From contig NZ_JAGIKZ010000002.1 in the NCBI RefSeq assembly GCF_017874625.1, positions 310,001 through 374,000 of the forward strand: a stretch of 64,000 nucleotides of DNA, given 5' to 3'. Below the pieces are notes generated by a model. That model had not been told where the DNA came from, made no database searches, and saw only the letters and a list, made by a program, of their open reading frames with translations. Below, piece after piece: positions 39,817-49,435 of the stretch (within the stretch, counting starts at the first letter, position 1; each line of letters begins with the position of its first letter). The stretch is from Cytobacillus eiseniae (GTDB lineage Bacteria > Bacillota > Bacilli > Bacillales > Cytobacillaceae). Both the position numbers and the translations under genes were made by a program.

Positions 39817-41823
39817 ATGATCAATCAAAATGATGCTTTATCGATAAATGCCATTCGTACTTTATCAATCGATGCCATAGAAAAGGCTAATTCAGGACAC
39901 CCTGGAATGCCAATGGGTGCTGCACCAATGGCATACACACTTTGGACTCAATTTATGAATCATAATCCAAAAAATCCAACATGGTTTAACCGTGACCGTT
40001 TTGTACTTTCCGCTGGACATGGTTCAATGCTGTTATATAGTCTCCTCCATTTATCAGGATATGATTTATCAATGGATGATATTAAAGAGTTTAGACAATG
40101 GGGAAGTAAGACTCCTGGACACCCTGAATTTGGCCATACTGCAGGTGTTGATGCAACTACTGGACCTCTTGGACAAGGAATTGCTATGTCAGTAGGGATG
40201 GCGATGGCTGAACGTCATTTAGCATCGGTTTACAATAAAGAAAATATGAATATTGTTGATCATTATACATATAGCATCTGTGGAGATGGAGACTTGATGG
40301 AAGGTGTTTCTGCTGAAGCAGCTTCACTTGCAGGACATTTAAAGCTTGGAAGATTAGTTGTTCTTTATGATTCAAATGATATTTCTCTAGATGGAGATTT
40401 AAATAAGTCGTTTTCTGAAAGTGTTGAACAACGCTTTAATTCATATGGTTGGCAATATATTAAAGTTGAGGATGGCAACAATCTATCAGAAATTGCAAAA
40501 GCAATTGAAGAAGCGAAACAAGATGAAACACATCCAACTCTTATTGAAGTGAAGACTGTTATCGGATACGGTTCTCCGAATAAATCTGGTAAATCAGATT
40601 CGCATGGCGCGCCACTTGGTGCGGATGAACTAAAATTAACGAAAGAAGCTTATAAATGGACATTCGAAGAAGACTTCCATATTCCGGAAGAAGTTTATGA
40701 GCATTTCCGTAAACAAGTAGTTGAACAAGGCGAGAAAAAGGAACAACAATGGCTTGAAATGTTCAATCAATATAAAGAAACATATCCTGAACTAGGTATT
40801 CAGCTTGAACAAGCGATCAATGGGACGCTGACTGAAGGTTGGGATAGCGAAATTCCGGTTTATGAAGAAGGCAAGAGCATTGCAAGCCGTGCGTCATCTG
40901 GAGAAGCTTTAAATGCCATTGCTAAAAATCTCCCAACTTTTATGGGTGGATCAGCAGACCTTGCTGGATCTAATAAAACAATGATTAATGGTCAATCAGA
41001 CTTTACGCCAGCATCATATGAAGGACGTAATATTTGGTTTGGTGTTCGTGAATTTGCAATGGGTGCAGCACTTAATGGGATGGCTTTACACGGAGGACTT
41101 AAAGTTTTTGGAGGAACATTCTTTGTGTTCTCAGATTATCTTCGTCCAGCAATCCGCTTAGCTGCATTAATGAAGCTTCCGGTAACTTATGTATTTACAC
41201 ATGACAGCATTGCCGTTGGGGAAGATGGACCGACACATGAACCGATTGAGCAATTAGCTGCATTGCGTGCAATGCCTAATTTATCAGTTATTCGACCGGC
41301 TGATGGCAATGAAACAGCTGCAGCATGGAAATTAGCTGTTGAGTCAACTGATCAACCAACTGCACTCGTATTGTCAAGACAAAATCTGCCAACATTAAAA
41401 GATACAAAAGAAAATGCCTATGAAGGCGTATCAAAAGGCGGATATATTGTATCACCAGCTAGCAAAGATGTGGCAGATGCCATTCTAATTGCTGCAGGTT
41501 CTGAAGTGAGTTTAGCTGTGGAAGCTCAAAAAGCATTAGAAGCAGAAGGGATCTACGCTTCTGTTGTAAGTATGCCTGCATGGGATCGCTTTGAAGCACA
41601 GTCAAAAGAATATAAAGATACCGTTATTCCAAAAACTGTGAAGAAACGATTAGCCATCGAAATGGGTTCTTCACTTGGTTGGCATCGTTATGTAGGTGAT
41701 GAAGGAGATGTCCTTGCGATTGATCAATTTGGCGCATCTGCACCAGGTGAAAAGGTCATGGAAGAGTACGGATTCTCTGTAAATAATGTAGTTGCTCGTG
41801 TGAAGCAATTAACTCAAAATTAA
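39817..41823 (+). CDS. tkt: Transketolase
   Basis: Thiamine-diphosphate enzyme of the non-oxidative pentose phosphate pathway, 668 residues. ThDP-binding [13 protein letters not shown] (about 156), catalytic-site SGHPGMPMG (about 27), and the pyrimidine-domain block [19 protein letters not shown] (about 410) with [14 protein letters not shown] (about 465) are present. GAGGAAGAATAAGAAA precedes the ATG. Single-gene unit between ynzC and sirA. Confidence 0.97.
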   Translation: MINQNDALSINAIRTLSIDAIEKANSGHPGMPMGAAPMAYTLWTQFMNHNPKNPTWFNRDRFVLSAGHGSMLLYSLLHLSGYDLSMDDIKEFRQWGSKTPGHPEFGHTAGVDATTGPLGQGIAMSVGMAMAERHLASVYNKENMNIVDHYTYSICGDGDLMEGVSAEAASLAGHLKLGRLVVLYDSNDISLDGDLNKSFSESVEQRFNSYGWQYIKVEDGNNLSEIAKAIEEAKQDETHPTLIEVKTVIGYGSPNKSGKSDSHGAPLGADELKLTKEAYKWTFEEDFHIPEEVYEHFRKQVVEQGEKKEQQWLEMFNQYKETYPELGIQLEQAINGTLTEGWDSEIPVYEEGKSIASRASSGEALNAIAKNLPTFMGGSADLAGSNKTMINGQSDFTPASYEGRNIWFGVREFAMGAALNGMALHGGLKVFGGTFFVFSDYLRPAIRLAALMKLPVTYVFTHDSIAVGEDGPTHEPIEQLAALRAMPNLSVIRPADGNETAAAWKLAVESTDQPTALVLSRQNLPTLKDTKENAYEGVSKGGYIVSPASKDVADAILIAAGSEVSLAVEAQKALEAEGIYASVVSMPAWDRFEAQSKEYKDTVIPKTVKKRLAIEMGSSLGWHRYVGDEGDVLAIDQFGASAPGEKVMEEYGFSVNNVVARVKQLTQN

Positions 41824-41826
41824 TAA

Positions 41827-41870
41827 ATTGTAAAGGAGAGCGTGTGATACGCTCTCTTTTTCTTACAATT
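41827..41870 (+). terminator. Terminator after tkt
   Basis: GAGAGCGT / ACGCTCTC hairpin with T5; the outer AATTGTAA / TTACAATT can extend the stem. Confidence 0.88.
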
Positions 41871-41887
41871 TAATGAAATACTTGACA

Positions 41888-41953
41888 TTCGACAAAACAA
41901 GAGTAAATTTTCGACGGCAACAGACATAAACCTGTGTGACTATTCATTATAAT
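41888..41953 (+). promoter_or_regulatory. Spo0A boxes and promoter of sirA
   Basis: TTCGACA (41888-41894) and TTCGACG (41910-41916) match the Spo0A box (reverse of TGTCGAA) and are spaced 22 bases, two helical turns. TATAAT follows at 41948-41953 without a good -35, as expected for an activator-dependent promoter. Confidence 0.75.
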
Positions 41954-41991
41954 AAGAAGAAAGGGGGATGTCCCAGAAGGAGAGGTTTTGG

Positions 41992-42429
41992 ATGAGAGCT
42001 TATCAGTTGTATTTAATTGAAGAGGAGTTTGCTTCCCATTACTTTGGAAGGGAAAGGATGTTTTTTCAGTTATTTCAAGAATTTGAGAAATCATCCGGTA
42101 CATTGAATGCAATCATTTCTAGACAAATTCAATATATTACAAAACCAATACCGGGATTAAAACTCCACCAATATATCAATCAGCAGCTGCACAGAAAGAA
42201 TGACTTTCTAGCAGAAAAAGGTGCATACTACATAAAGATGGGAAAACGAAGCACAGCAAGACTTGAAGTGAATGATCAATCCCTTATATTAGAAGCAAAT
42301 GGTAATTACGATGCTGAGACCGTGTTTTTTGAAGTTTTAAGGAAGAGTGAGGCTTCATTTTTAGCTATTGATTTGGCACATCAAAGATATGGCTGGCTAA
42401 AACCAATTAAAGAAAGAAAATTTGTCTAA
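41992..42429 (+). CDS. sirA: Sporulation inhibitor of replication SirA (YneE)
   Basis: Protein of 145 residues that binds DnaA domain I and blocks new rounds of replication when sporulation begins. Family features are the YLIEEEFASHYFGRERMFF start and the QIQYITKPIP motif at about 47. The ATG is preferred over an in-frame TTG 24 bases upstream because GGAGAGG lies six bases before it. Two Spo0A boxes upstream fit its control by high-level Spo0A-P. Same neighbours (tkt, yneF) as in B. subtilis. Confidence 0.92.
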   Translation: MRAYQLYLIEEEFASHYFGRERMFFQLFQEFEKSSGTLNAIISRQIQYITKPIPGLKLHQYINQQLHRKNDFLAEKGAYYIKMGKRSTARLEVNDQSLILEANGNYDAETVFFEVLRKSEASFLAIDLAHQRYGWLKPIKERKFV

Positions 42430-42518
42430 AAAATAGAAGAAAATATGAAGCAAATATTGTATAATGACCTTTGGTTTAGTACACTGAAAGATAGACAACA
42501 TGAAGGAGGAAATTTTGA

Positions 42519-42734
42519 ATGTGGTATTATATTCTAGTCGGTACACTAGCACTTCTTGCTGGAGTAGCACTAGGATTTTTCATTGCTCGAAAATACATGA
42601 TGAGCTATTTAAAGAAAAATCCGCCAATTAATGAACAAATGTTAAAAATGATGATGATGCAAATGGGTCAAAAGCCATCACAAAAGAAAATCAATCAAAT
42701 GATGAACGCCATGAACAAACAGCAAACAAAATAA
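42519..42734 (+). CDS. yneF: UPF0154 membrane protein YneF
   Basis: Protein of 71 residues with one N-terminal transmembrane helix (about 4-25) followed by a basic, Met- and Gln-rich cytoplasmic tail with the family pattern [22 protein letters not shown]. Function unknown, conserved through Firmicutes. GAAGGAGG precedes the ATG. A terminator follows. Confidence 0.94.
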   Translation: MWYYILVGTLALLAGVALGFFIARKYMMSYLKKNPPINEQMLKMMMMQMGQKPSQKKINQMMNAMNKQQTK

Positions 42735-42742
42735 TGGTGGAC

Positions 42743-42768
42743 GAGCACTCGAATATGAGTGCTTTTTC
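42743..42768 (+). terminator. Terminator after yneF
   Basis: GAGCACTC / GAGTGCTT hairpin with TTTTCTTTT tail. Confidence 0.85.
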
Positions 42769-42897
42769 TTTTCGCTATTTTAATGATATAATCTTCCTTA
42801 TATTAAAAATATTTGTTAAACTATTTAAATAATTGAATGATACATTGTAAAACTAACTGATTTATTTGTGCTATTTACAATGACGGAGGACATTAGG

Positions 42898-44649
42898 ATG
42901 AGGGTCTTTTCAGATTTAATGTGGTTTTTTAAACAAGAGAAGAAGGCGTATTTAACAGGGGTTATTTTGCTGTTATTCGTAGCGTTTTTTCAATTAATTC
43001 CGCCTCGTGTAATTGGTGTGTTCGTTGACCATATAAAGAATGGAACATTAACACTTAAAGGAATGCTTATATGGATTGGGGTTTTAGTTGCTTCAGCAGC
43101 CATCATGTATATTCTACGTTATTATTGGAGGATAATGATTTTTGGTTCTGCTGTTAAATTATCGAGACTCTTACGAAATAAGCTATATCATCATTTTACA
43201 AAAATGTCACCATCCTTTTATCAAAAAAAGCGTGTTGGTGATTTGATGGCACATGCGACGAATGATTTACAGGCCATTCAGCAGACGGCTGGATCAGGTG
43301 TTCTTACACTTGTAGATTCTTTGGCTACAGGTGGGTTTGTCATTATTGCTATGGCCACTACAATTAGTTGGAAACTGACGCTTATTTGTTTGATTCCTAT
43401 GCCCTTAATGGCGATTTTAACAAGCTGGTACGGAACCATGTTACATAAAAGATTTCATAAAGCGCAAGAGGCCTTTTCATCTTTAAATGATAAAACACAG
43501 GAAAGTGTATCAGGAATCAAAGTAATTAAAACCTTTGGCCAAGAAAAAGAAGATATTGAGGATTTCAGAAAGCAGTCTGAAGATGTTGTAGAAAAAAACA
43601 TTTCAGTTGCTAAAATTGATTCACTCTTTGATCCAACGATTTCTCTGATCGTCGGTATCTCATATTTCCTTTCCATTGTGTTTGGAGCGAAATTTGTACT
43701 TAATGATGAGCTTACAATCGGGCAACTCGTTTCCTTTACAACCTATTTAGGGCTTCTTATTTGGCCGATGCTGGCGTTTGGCTGGCTTTTTAATATCGTT
43801 GAAAGAGGGCGTGCGTCAAATGATCGTGTGACTGCTCTTCTTGCTGAAAAGATTGATATTCCAGATGATTTAGAGGCGCTTGAAGAAGTACCGAGTGGGG
43901 ATATCGAATACCGTCTTACTGAATTTGTGTATCCAGATGAAAATGAACCTGTGCTTCAAAATATTCACTTTACTTTAAAGCAAGGTCAGACATTAGGGAT
44001 TGTAGGGAAAACGGGAGCTGGAAAAACGAGCTTATTGAAATTGTTGCTTCGTGAGTTTGAAGGCTTTGACGGGTCCATTCAATTTGCTGGACATCCTTTA
44101 TCAGAATATCGCATAGAGAGTTTGAGAGAGGCGCTTGGCTATGTTCCGCAGGACCACTTCCTGTTTTCGGCAACAGTTGCTGAAAATATTGCTTTTACAA
44201 ACCCATTTGCAGAGTTGTCTGAAGTTTATGATGCTGCAAGAACAGCCCATATTCATGAGGATATTTTACAATTTACGGAAGGCTATGAAACAGTTGTCGG
44301 TGAAAGAGGAGTATCCTTATCAGGCGGACAAAAACAAAGGATATCGATTGCTAGAGCTTTAATGATGAACCCTGAAGTCTTAATCCTTGATGACTCTTTA
44401 TCAGCAGTTGATGCAAAAACAGAGGAAGACATACTAACGGCCTTGAAGCAAAACCGTACAGGGAAAACAACCATTATTACAGCACATCGTCTAAGTGCCA
44501 TTCAGCATTCTGATCTAATCATTGTTCTTGATGAGGGAAGTATTGTGCAAAGTGGAAATCATGAGAGGCTCATGCTTGAAAATGGCTGGTATAAAGAAAT
44601 GTATTTGCACCAGCAGCTAGAAGAAATAGTGGAGCATGGAGGGAGCTGA
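42898..44649 (+). CDS. yheI: ABC exporter half-transporter, YheI type (degenerate-site subunit)
   Basis: Half-transporter of 583 residues: six transmembrane helices (about 1-310) then an ATP-binding domain with Walker A GKTGAGKTS (about 377), signature LSGGQKQR (about 481) and Walker B LILDDSLSAVD. The residue after the Walker B aspartate is Asp, not the catalytic Glu, the hallmark of the non-catalytic partner in heterodimeric exporters such as BmrC. The ATG is chosen for GGAGG eight bases upstream. The partner gene starts four bases after its stop. Substrates are likely lipophilic drugs or lipids; this is inference from the family. Confidence 0.88.
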   Translation: MRVFSDLMWFFKQEKKAYLTGVILLLFVAFFQLIPPRVIGVFVDHIKNGTLTLKGMLIWIGVLVASAAIMYILRYYWRIMIFGSAVKLSRLLRNKLYHHFTKMSPSFYQKKRVGDLMAHATNDLQAIQQTAGSGVLTLVDSLATGGFVIIAMATTISWKLTLICLIPMPLMAILTSWYGTMLHKRFHKAQEAFSSLNDKTQESVSGIKVIKTFGQEKEDIEDFRKQSEDVVEKNISVAKIDSLFDPTISLIVGISYFLSIVFGAKFVLNDELTIGQLVSFTTYLGLLIWPMLAFGWLFNIVERGRASNDRVTALLAEKIDIPDDLEALEEVPSGDIEYRLTEFVYPDENEPVLQNIHFTLKQGQTLGIVGKTGAGKTSLLKLLLREFEGFDGSIQFAGHPLSEYRIESLREALGYVPQDHFLFSATVAENIAFTNPFAELSEVYDAARTAHIHEDILQFTEGYETVVGERGVSLSGGQKQRISIARALMMNPEVLILDDSLSAVDAKTEEDILTALKQNRTGKTTIITAHRLSAIQHSDLIIVLDEGSIVQSGNHERLMLENGWYKEMYLHQQLEEIVEHGGS

Positions 44650-44653
44650 GAAT

Positions 44654-46447
44654 ATGGATAAAACGCCGGAAATTAAAGGGAAAGACCAAAAAAAGATTCT
44701 GTTTCGATTATTATCTTATACAAAGCCGCATATGAAAACAATTATTCTCGCTTTCTGTCTACTCCTCATTACAACTGTTGGGGATATATTAGGTCCGATA
44801 TTAATTAAGGTTTTCATTGATGATTATTTAACACCGCGCAATCTTGTATTCGAACCACTTTTTGCGTTGGCTGCAGCATATATAGGTATACAAATAATGA
44901 ATGTGCTAGTTTCCTATTTTCAATTATTGAAATTTCAAGAGATTGCATTGAAGATTATTCAGCAGCTTCGAGTGGATGTATTTTCAAAGGTTCAGAAGCT
45001 TGGGTTGAAATACTTTGATCAAACACCTGCTGGCAGTATTGTTTCTCGCGTAACGAATGATACCGAGGCAATTAAGGATATGTTTGTGAGTGTATTAGTT
45101 ACATTTATACAAGGGGCATTCTTAATTATTGGCATATTCATTGCCATGTTTATTTTGAATGTGAAGCTTGCCCTATTTTGCTTGCTTATTTTACCGCTGC
45201 TCTTTTTAATTATGCGGGCTTATCGGAAATATAGTTCAATATTTTATCAGAATTTAAGAGAACGATTGAGTCAATTAAATGCAAAGTTGAGTGAATCCTT
45301 ACAGGGGATGGCGATTATCCAAGTGTTTCGACAAGAACGAAGACTTCGGAAGGAATTTGGTGACATTAATGAACAGCACTATCAAGCTGGCATGCGTAAT
45401 ATCAAAATAGATGGCTTGCTTTTACGGCCTGCAATTGATCTCGTATATGTTTTTGCGATTATCCTCGTATTGAGCTTTTTTGGAATTACATCCTTTAGCA
45501 GTCCTGTAGAAATTGGGGTTCTTTATGCATTTGTTAGCTATTTAGATCGATTTTTCGAGCCTGTTAATAATATGATGCAGCGACTGTCTATGTATCAGCA
45601 GGCGATTGTTGCGGCTTCAAGGGTATTTATATTAATTGATGAAACAGAGCTAGCACCTGCTCAACAAGCGGATAAAACAAGTAAAATAGCAGATGGGGAA
45701 ATAGAATTTCATAATGTTAGTTTTTCATATGATAAGCAACGTGATGTCCTCAAAAACATATCTTTCACTGCAAAGCCTGGTGAAACGGTGGCACTAGTCG
45801 GACACACGGGGAGTGGGAAAAGCTCCATTATTAATTTAATGATGCGCTTCTATGAGTTTGAACGAGGCGATATTTTAATTGATGGGAAATCAATTAAATT
45901 ATATAGTGAAGATGAGATAAGAACAAGGATGGGGCTTGTTTTACAAGATCCATTTCTATTTTACGGAACGATAAAGGATAATATTCGCCTTCATAACCTG
46001 GAAATGACAGATGAAGAGGTTGAAGAGGCAGCACAATTTGTGCAAGCACATCTTTTTATCGAAAAACTGGACGATGGATATAGTCATAAGGTTGTAGAAA
46101 GAGGGTCTACTTTCTCCAGTGGACAAAGACAGCTGCTCGCTTTTGCCCGTACAATTGCAGCTAATCCCAAGATTTTAATTCTTGATGAAGCAACAGCGAA
46201 TATTGATACTGAGACTGAAGAAGCGATTCAACTTGCTCTGGAGAAAATGAGAAAGGGAAGAACGACAATAGCGATCGCACATCGACTTTCCACAATTCAA
46301 GATGCAGAGTTAATTCTCGTGCTTCATCAAGGAGAAATTGTGGAAAGAGGAAATCACCAAGAGCTATTAGCTAAGCGTGGACTGTATCATAAAATGTATC
46401 TGTTGCAAAATAGTGCTGTGGAAAGAGTGGAAGATGTCGTAAGCTAA
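44654..46447 (+). CDS. yheH: ABC exporter half-transporter, YheH type (catalytic-site subunit)
   Basis: Partner of the preceding gene, 597 residues, six transmembrane helices then an ATPase with Walker A GHTGSGKSS, Walker B ILILDEATANID (canonical Glu) and a non-canonical signature FSSGQRQ in place of LSGGQ. This signature faces the degenerate Walker B of the partner, so the pair has one working and one silent ATP site. GGAGGGAGCTGAGAAT precedes the ATG. Closed by a terminator. Located between yneF and ccdA, where B. subtilis has no such pair. Confidence 0.88.
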   Translation: MDKTPEIKGKDQKKILFRLLSYTKPHMKTIILAFCLLLITTVGDILGPILIKVFIDDYLTPRNLVFEPLFALAAAYIGIQIMNVLVSYFQLLKFQEIALKIIQQLRVDVFSKVQKLGLKYFDQTPAGSIVSRVTNDTEAIKDMFVSVLVTFIQGAFLIIGIFIAMFILNVKLALFCLLILPLLFLIMRAYRKYSSIFYQNLRERLSQLNAKLSESLQGMAIIQVFRQERRLRKEFGDINEQHYQAGMRNIKIDGLLLRPAIDLVYVFAIILVLSFFGITSFSSPVEIGVLYAFVSYLDRFFEPVNNMMQRLSMYQQAIVAASRVFILIDETELAPAQQADKTSKIADGEIEFHNVSFSYDKQRDVLKNISFTAKPGETVALVGHTGSGKSSIINLMMRFYEFERGDILIDGKSIKLYSEDEIRTRMGLVLQDPFLFYGTIKDNIRLHNLEMTDEEVEEAAQFVQAHLFIEKLDDGYSHKVVERGSTFSSGQRQLLAFARTIAANPKILILDEATANIDTETEEAIQLALEKMRKGRTTIAIAHRLSTIQDAELILVLHQGEIVERGNHQELLAKRGLYHKMYLLQNSAVERVEDVVS

Positions 46448-46464
46448 TTAATTGTAGAAAAGAG

Positions 46465-46500
46465 AAACCAGCTTGGCAATTTTAGCAAGCTGGTTTTTTT
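46465..46500. terminator. Terminator after yheH, overlapping the Spo0E-like stop
   Basis: AAACCAGCTTG / CAAGCTGGTTT hairpin with T7. The reverse-strand gene ends at its right edge and may use the same hairpin. Confidence 0.9.
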
Positions 46501-46669
46501 AATGAGTTGGAACTTTAGTATTGGAAATTTTATTATATTCGTTCAATAATCTATCCAGTTCTTGGCTATTTCTAACAGCTAATGAGGAAGTAAAACCATA
46601 TTTTAGAGCAACCTGGATGAGCTCTCCTCTTTTTTGTTCAATTAATAGGATTAAATCTTGTTTGGACAC
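46499..46669 (-). CDS. Spo0E-family aspartyl-phosphate phosphatase
   Basis: Short protein of 56 residues forming a helical hairpin with the Spo0E signature NSQELDRLLNEY (about 36-47). Members dephosphorylate Spo0A-P or other response regulators and delay sporulation. The GTG start is chosen because AAAGGA lies about eight bases upstream and gives the standard length; the longer reading frame has no ribosome site and would be atypical. It is antisense-oriented between yheH and ccdA. Confidence 0.88.
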   Translation of the reverse strand: MSKQDLILLIEQKRGELIQVALKYGFTSSLAVRNSQELDRLLNEYNKISNTKVPTH

Positions 46670-46977
46670 ATTTAAATTCCTTTCAACCTTTTTAACATAG
46701 CTGATTTTACATGAAATTTGTAAAATCATGAAAGATTCTAACAAATATTGTTAGGATATACTATAGTATAGCGAATGATCAATAGTAATTCAAAAGAAAA
46801 ATAAGTGATTCTACATCTTTTTACAATTCGTTAACAAAAGAAAGGAAAATTTCTTGATTTCATGCGGAATGAAGGATATTTTATATAGACACAAATTGTT
46901 CAAAACTAAATATTATCTTTTCAACCGTAGTTTTGTTAGAATGGGGAATGAATTAGTACATACAGGAGAGGTTATAA

Positions 46978-47685
46978 ATGACAGATTTAAATGTGTTTTT
47001 AGCATTAGGTGCTGGATTTTTAAGCTTTATATCTCCTTGCTGTTTGCCGCTGTATCCAGCATTCCTTTCGTATATTACTGGAATGTCAGTAGGTGAACTA
47101 AAAGAAGAGAATGCGATGCTTCAAAAGCGTAGCATGTTACATACACTGTTTTTTCTAATTGGGTTTTCTGTTATTTTTATCGCAATTGGTTTTGGTACAT
47201 CTTTCATAGGTAGCTTTTTTGTTGATTATCAGGATCTGATTCGTCAGCTTGGGGCCATCTTTATCTTTTTCTTTGGATTGTTAGTAGTTGGTTTTCTTAA
47301 ACCGGAATTTTTGATGAAAGAGAGACGATTCGAGTTTAAGAATCGCCCATCTGGTTATATTGGGTCATCCTTAATTGGGATGGCATTTGCTGCTGGATGG
47401 ACGCCTTGTACTGGTCCGATTTTAGGTGCTGTTATTTCATTAGGAGCATCTAATCCTAATTCAGCCATGTTTTATATGTTTGCTTATATACTAGGCTTCG
47501 CTGTTCCATTTTTCGTACTGTCATTTTTCATTGGCAAAATGAAATGGATTCGAAAGCATAGTTTGAAAATTATGAAAATTGGTGGATATATAATGATGAT
47601 AATGGGGGTTGTCCTTTTCTTTGATTGGATGACGGAAATTATTAAAATACTTACACCTATTTTTGGCGGTTTTACAGGCTTTTAA
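46978..47685 (+). CDS. ccdA: Cytochrome c biogenesis protein CcdA
   Basis: Integral membrane thiol-reductant transporter of 235 residues with six helices, passing electrons from cytoplasmic thioredoxin to extracytoplasmic thiol-disulfide proteins for cytochrome c and spore synthesis. The redox cysteines lie in [11 protein letters not shown] (about 19) and [13 protein letters not shown] (about 141). AGGAGAGG precedes the ATG. ccdA-yneI-ccdC is the conserved Bacillus group. Confidence 0.96.
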   Translation: MTDLNVFLALGAGFLSFISPCCLPLYPAFLSYITGMSVGELKEENAMLQKRSMLHTLFFLIGFSVIFIAIGFGTSFIGSFFVDYQDLIRQLGAIFIFFFGLLVVGFLKPEFLMKERRFEFKNRPSGYIGSSLIGMAFAAGWTPCTGPILGAVISLGASNPNSAMFYMFAYILGFAVPFFVLSFFIGKMKWIRKHSLKIMKIGGYIMMIMGVVLFFDWMTEIIKILTPIFGGFTGF

Positions 47686-47858
47686 CAATAAAATCCAGCT
47701 TAATAAAAGTGGATTGCGAATTTTGTCGTTCGATTTAATTGAAGTTTCAATTTATTTATTCTATATTATATAATATGTGTTTTTACTTTATATTTATTAA
47801 AAATTATATACTATCTAATAGATGAAACTTCTGTTGTATTGATCAAGGAGGAACAGCG

Positions 47859-48218
47859 ATGGCAAGAATACTGATTATTGACGATGCAAAATTTATGAGA
47901 ATGACTTTAACCAATATTCTTAAAAAAGCAAATCATGAAATTGTAGGTGAAGGTGAAAACGGAAAGGAAGCAATTGAACTTTTCGGAAAGCTGAATCCAG
48001 ATTTAGTAACGATGGATATTACAATGCCTGAAATGAGCGGAATTGAGGCAGTGAAAGTAATAAAAAAGGAAAATCCGTCAGCTAAGGTAATTATGTGTTC
48101 TGCAATGGGCCAGCAAAAAATGGTCGTAGAAGCAATTGAAGCGGGTGCGAAAGACTTTATCGTTAAACCTTTTGATGAGGGACGCGTTTTGGATGCTGTA
48201 AATAGAGTATTAAGTTAA
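47859..48218 (+). CDS. yneI: CheY-like single-domain response regulator YneI
   Basis: Receiver domain only, 119 residues. The acidic pocket (IIDDAKFMR, residues 6-14), phosphoacceptor Asp in DLVTMDITMPEMSG (about 54), conserved switch Ser in MCSAMG (about 83) and Lys in FIVKPFD (about 104) are all intact. No output domain. Its partner kinase is not encoded here. It sits between ccdA and ccdC as in B. subtilis, although deletion there is reported not to affect cytochrome c. AAGGAGG precedes the ATG. Confidence 0.93.
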   Translation: MARILIIDDAKFMRMTLTNILKKANHEIVGEGENGKEAIELFGKLNPDLVTMDITMPEMSGIEAVKVIKKENPSAKVIMCSAMGQQKMVVEAIEAGAKDFIVKPFDEGRVLDAVNRVLS

Positions 48219-48228
48219 TGTATAATAT

Positions 48229-48289
48229 AAGCTGACTCGGTGGTTTTGCTATTTTCGAATAGCCACTTTTTGAGTTAGCTTTTTGTTTG
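48229..48289 (+). terminator. Terminator after yneI
   Basis: Long stem (AAGCTGACTC ... GAGTTAGCTT) with an inner GTGG/CTATT ... AATAG/CCAC stem, then TTTTTG. Confidence 0.82.
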
Positions 48290-48333
48290 TACTTTTAAAA
48301 TGATGAAAATTTATTGGTTAAAGGATGGAAGAA

Positions 48334-48825
48334 ATGGATTTTATTCTTATTACTTCAATTGGAGCAGTTGGTGTTGCGATTTTTGCGATGTTTGTCCGAA
48401 TGAAAGCAGCAAAAAAACCAGCTACAGCAAAAAAGATCATTCTCCCACCAGTATTTATGAGCACTGGTGCGTTCATGTTTATATTTCCCTACTTTAGGGT
48501 TACTCCTATTGAAATTGTGGAGGCCGCATCAGTAGGTATGCTTTTTTCCATCTTGCTAATAAAAACCTCTAAATTTGAAATAAGAGAGAATGAAATATAT
48601 TTAAAACGTTCAAAAGCTTTTATGTATATTTTAGTTGGTTTGGTTGTCATTCGAATGGCAGGAAAGCTAATATTAAGCTCATCTATTGATTATGGTGAAT
48701 TAAGTGGGATGTTCTGGATTTTAGCATTTGGAATGATCGTTCCATGGCGAGTAGCTATGTACTATAATTTTAAAAAGCTCCAAAAAAATCTCTACGAGTC
48801 AATGGAGACAAAGAGGACAATCTAA
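48334..48825 (+). CDS. ccdC: CcdC (YneJ) membrane protein
   Basis: Integral membrane protein of 163 residues with four to five helices and no conserved cysteines, matching CcdC/YneJ, which is encoded with CcdA. Its molecular role is not established. The ATG at 48334 is preferred over one nine bases upstream because the AAAGG site is then well spaced. Confidence 0.9.
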   Translation: MDFILITSIGAVGVAIFAMFVRMKAAKKPATAKKIILPPVFMSTGAFMFIFPYFRVTPIEIVEAASVGMLFSILLIKTSKFEIRENEIYLKRSKAFMYILVGLVVIRMAGKLILSSSIDYGELSGMFWILAFGMIVPWRVAMYYNFKKLQKNLYESMETKRTI

Positions 48826-49123
48826 GAAAAAGGCTACCAGATTCTAAATAAGTGGTTCAGTTATTGTGGAGAAAATCTAACATAACAGGATAAATAGCAT
48901 TTGAATCCACACAATAAAGCCCAGACCTTATATGGCTCTGAGCTTGTCTTTTTTGAATCATTTATTTTGCGGATTGAGAATCCCTTATTCTGCAAATAGT
49001 CCCCTATTTCATCGCAGTTGCGGACACCAGTTCCTTTATTTATTCAAAATCACACAAAATAGCTTCAAAGTAACTAAATAACGGAAAGGGAGTCCGTTTA
49101 CTTACAAAAATCATAGGTTTTTA
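48826..49123. other. Intergenic gap after ccdC
   Basis: About 300 bases without a credible gene, RNA or repeat. It leads into the SOS-box region at 49124. Confidence 0.45.
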
Positions 49124-49155
49124 TTGAAATAACGAAACGTACGTTCGTTTATATT
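49124..49155 (+). promoter_or_regulatory. Orphan LexA-like box within a promoter-like spacer
   Basis: GAAACGTACGTTCG (49134-49147) matches CGAAC-N4-GTTCG with two mismatches, as good as the yneA boxes. It lies between TTGAAA (49124-49129) and TTATAT (49149-49154). Confidence 0.45.
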
Positions 49156-49160
49156 TCCTA

Positions 49161-49259
49161 ATGTCAAATAACAACCGTAATCGCATCAAAAATAGTCAAC
49201 GGACAACAGTTATTGTCATCCAGTTAATAGGTATACTATTTCAAATGATCAATCGTTAA
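49161..49259 (+). CDS. Possible 32-residue basic-hydrophobic peptide
   Basis: Short frame beginning MSNNNRNRIKNSQRTTV with five basic residues in the first 14, followed by a hydrophobic segment VIVIQLIGILFQM and ending NR. It starts just after the SOS-like promoter at 49124-49154. There is no recognisable ribosome site, and the ATG falls about where transcription would begin, so translation is doubtful. A hairpin (CGAGTATAAA / TTTATACTCG, 49299-49330) lies downstream. It could be an SOS-controlled membrane peptide, a small RNA, or chance. Confidence 0.25.
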   Translation: MSNNNRNRIKNSQRTTVIVIQLIGILFQMINR

Positions 49260-49404
49260 TGAAAACAAGGGGAACCCTTACATATCAACAAAAAGCCGAG
49301 TATAAATCCTTTCCGTTTTTATACTCGATTTCAAATGCGATTTTTAGTGTTTCTCCACGTTATCTGAACTACTTAGTCTCTAAATTGGTAGCCTTTTAAT
49401 ATGA

Positions 49405-49435
49405 AAAACCACTCTAGTTATTATTCAGAGTGGTT
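49405..49435 (-). terminator. Terminator of yneK
   Basis: AACCACTCT / AGAGTGGTT hairpin with TTTTTCAT after it on the reverse strand. The yneK stop codon lies in its loop. Confidence 0.85.

Noticed and set aside
49299-49330. Hairpin as a standard terminator
   Set aside because: Ten-pair stem but no T run on the + strand; kept only as part of the SOS-box observation.
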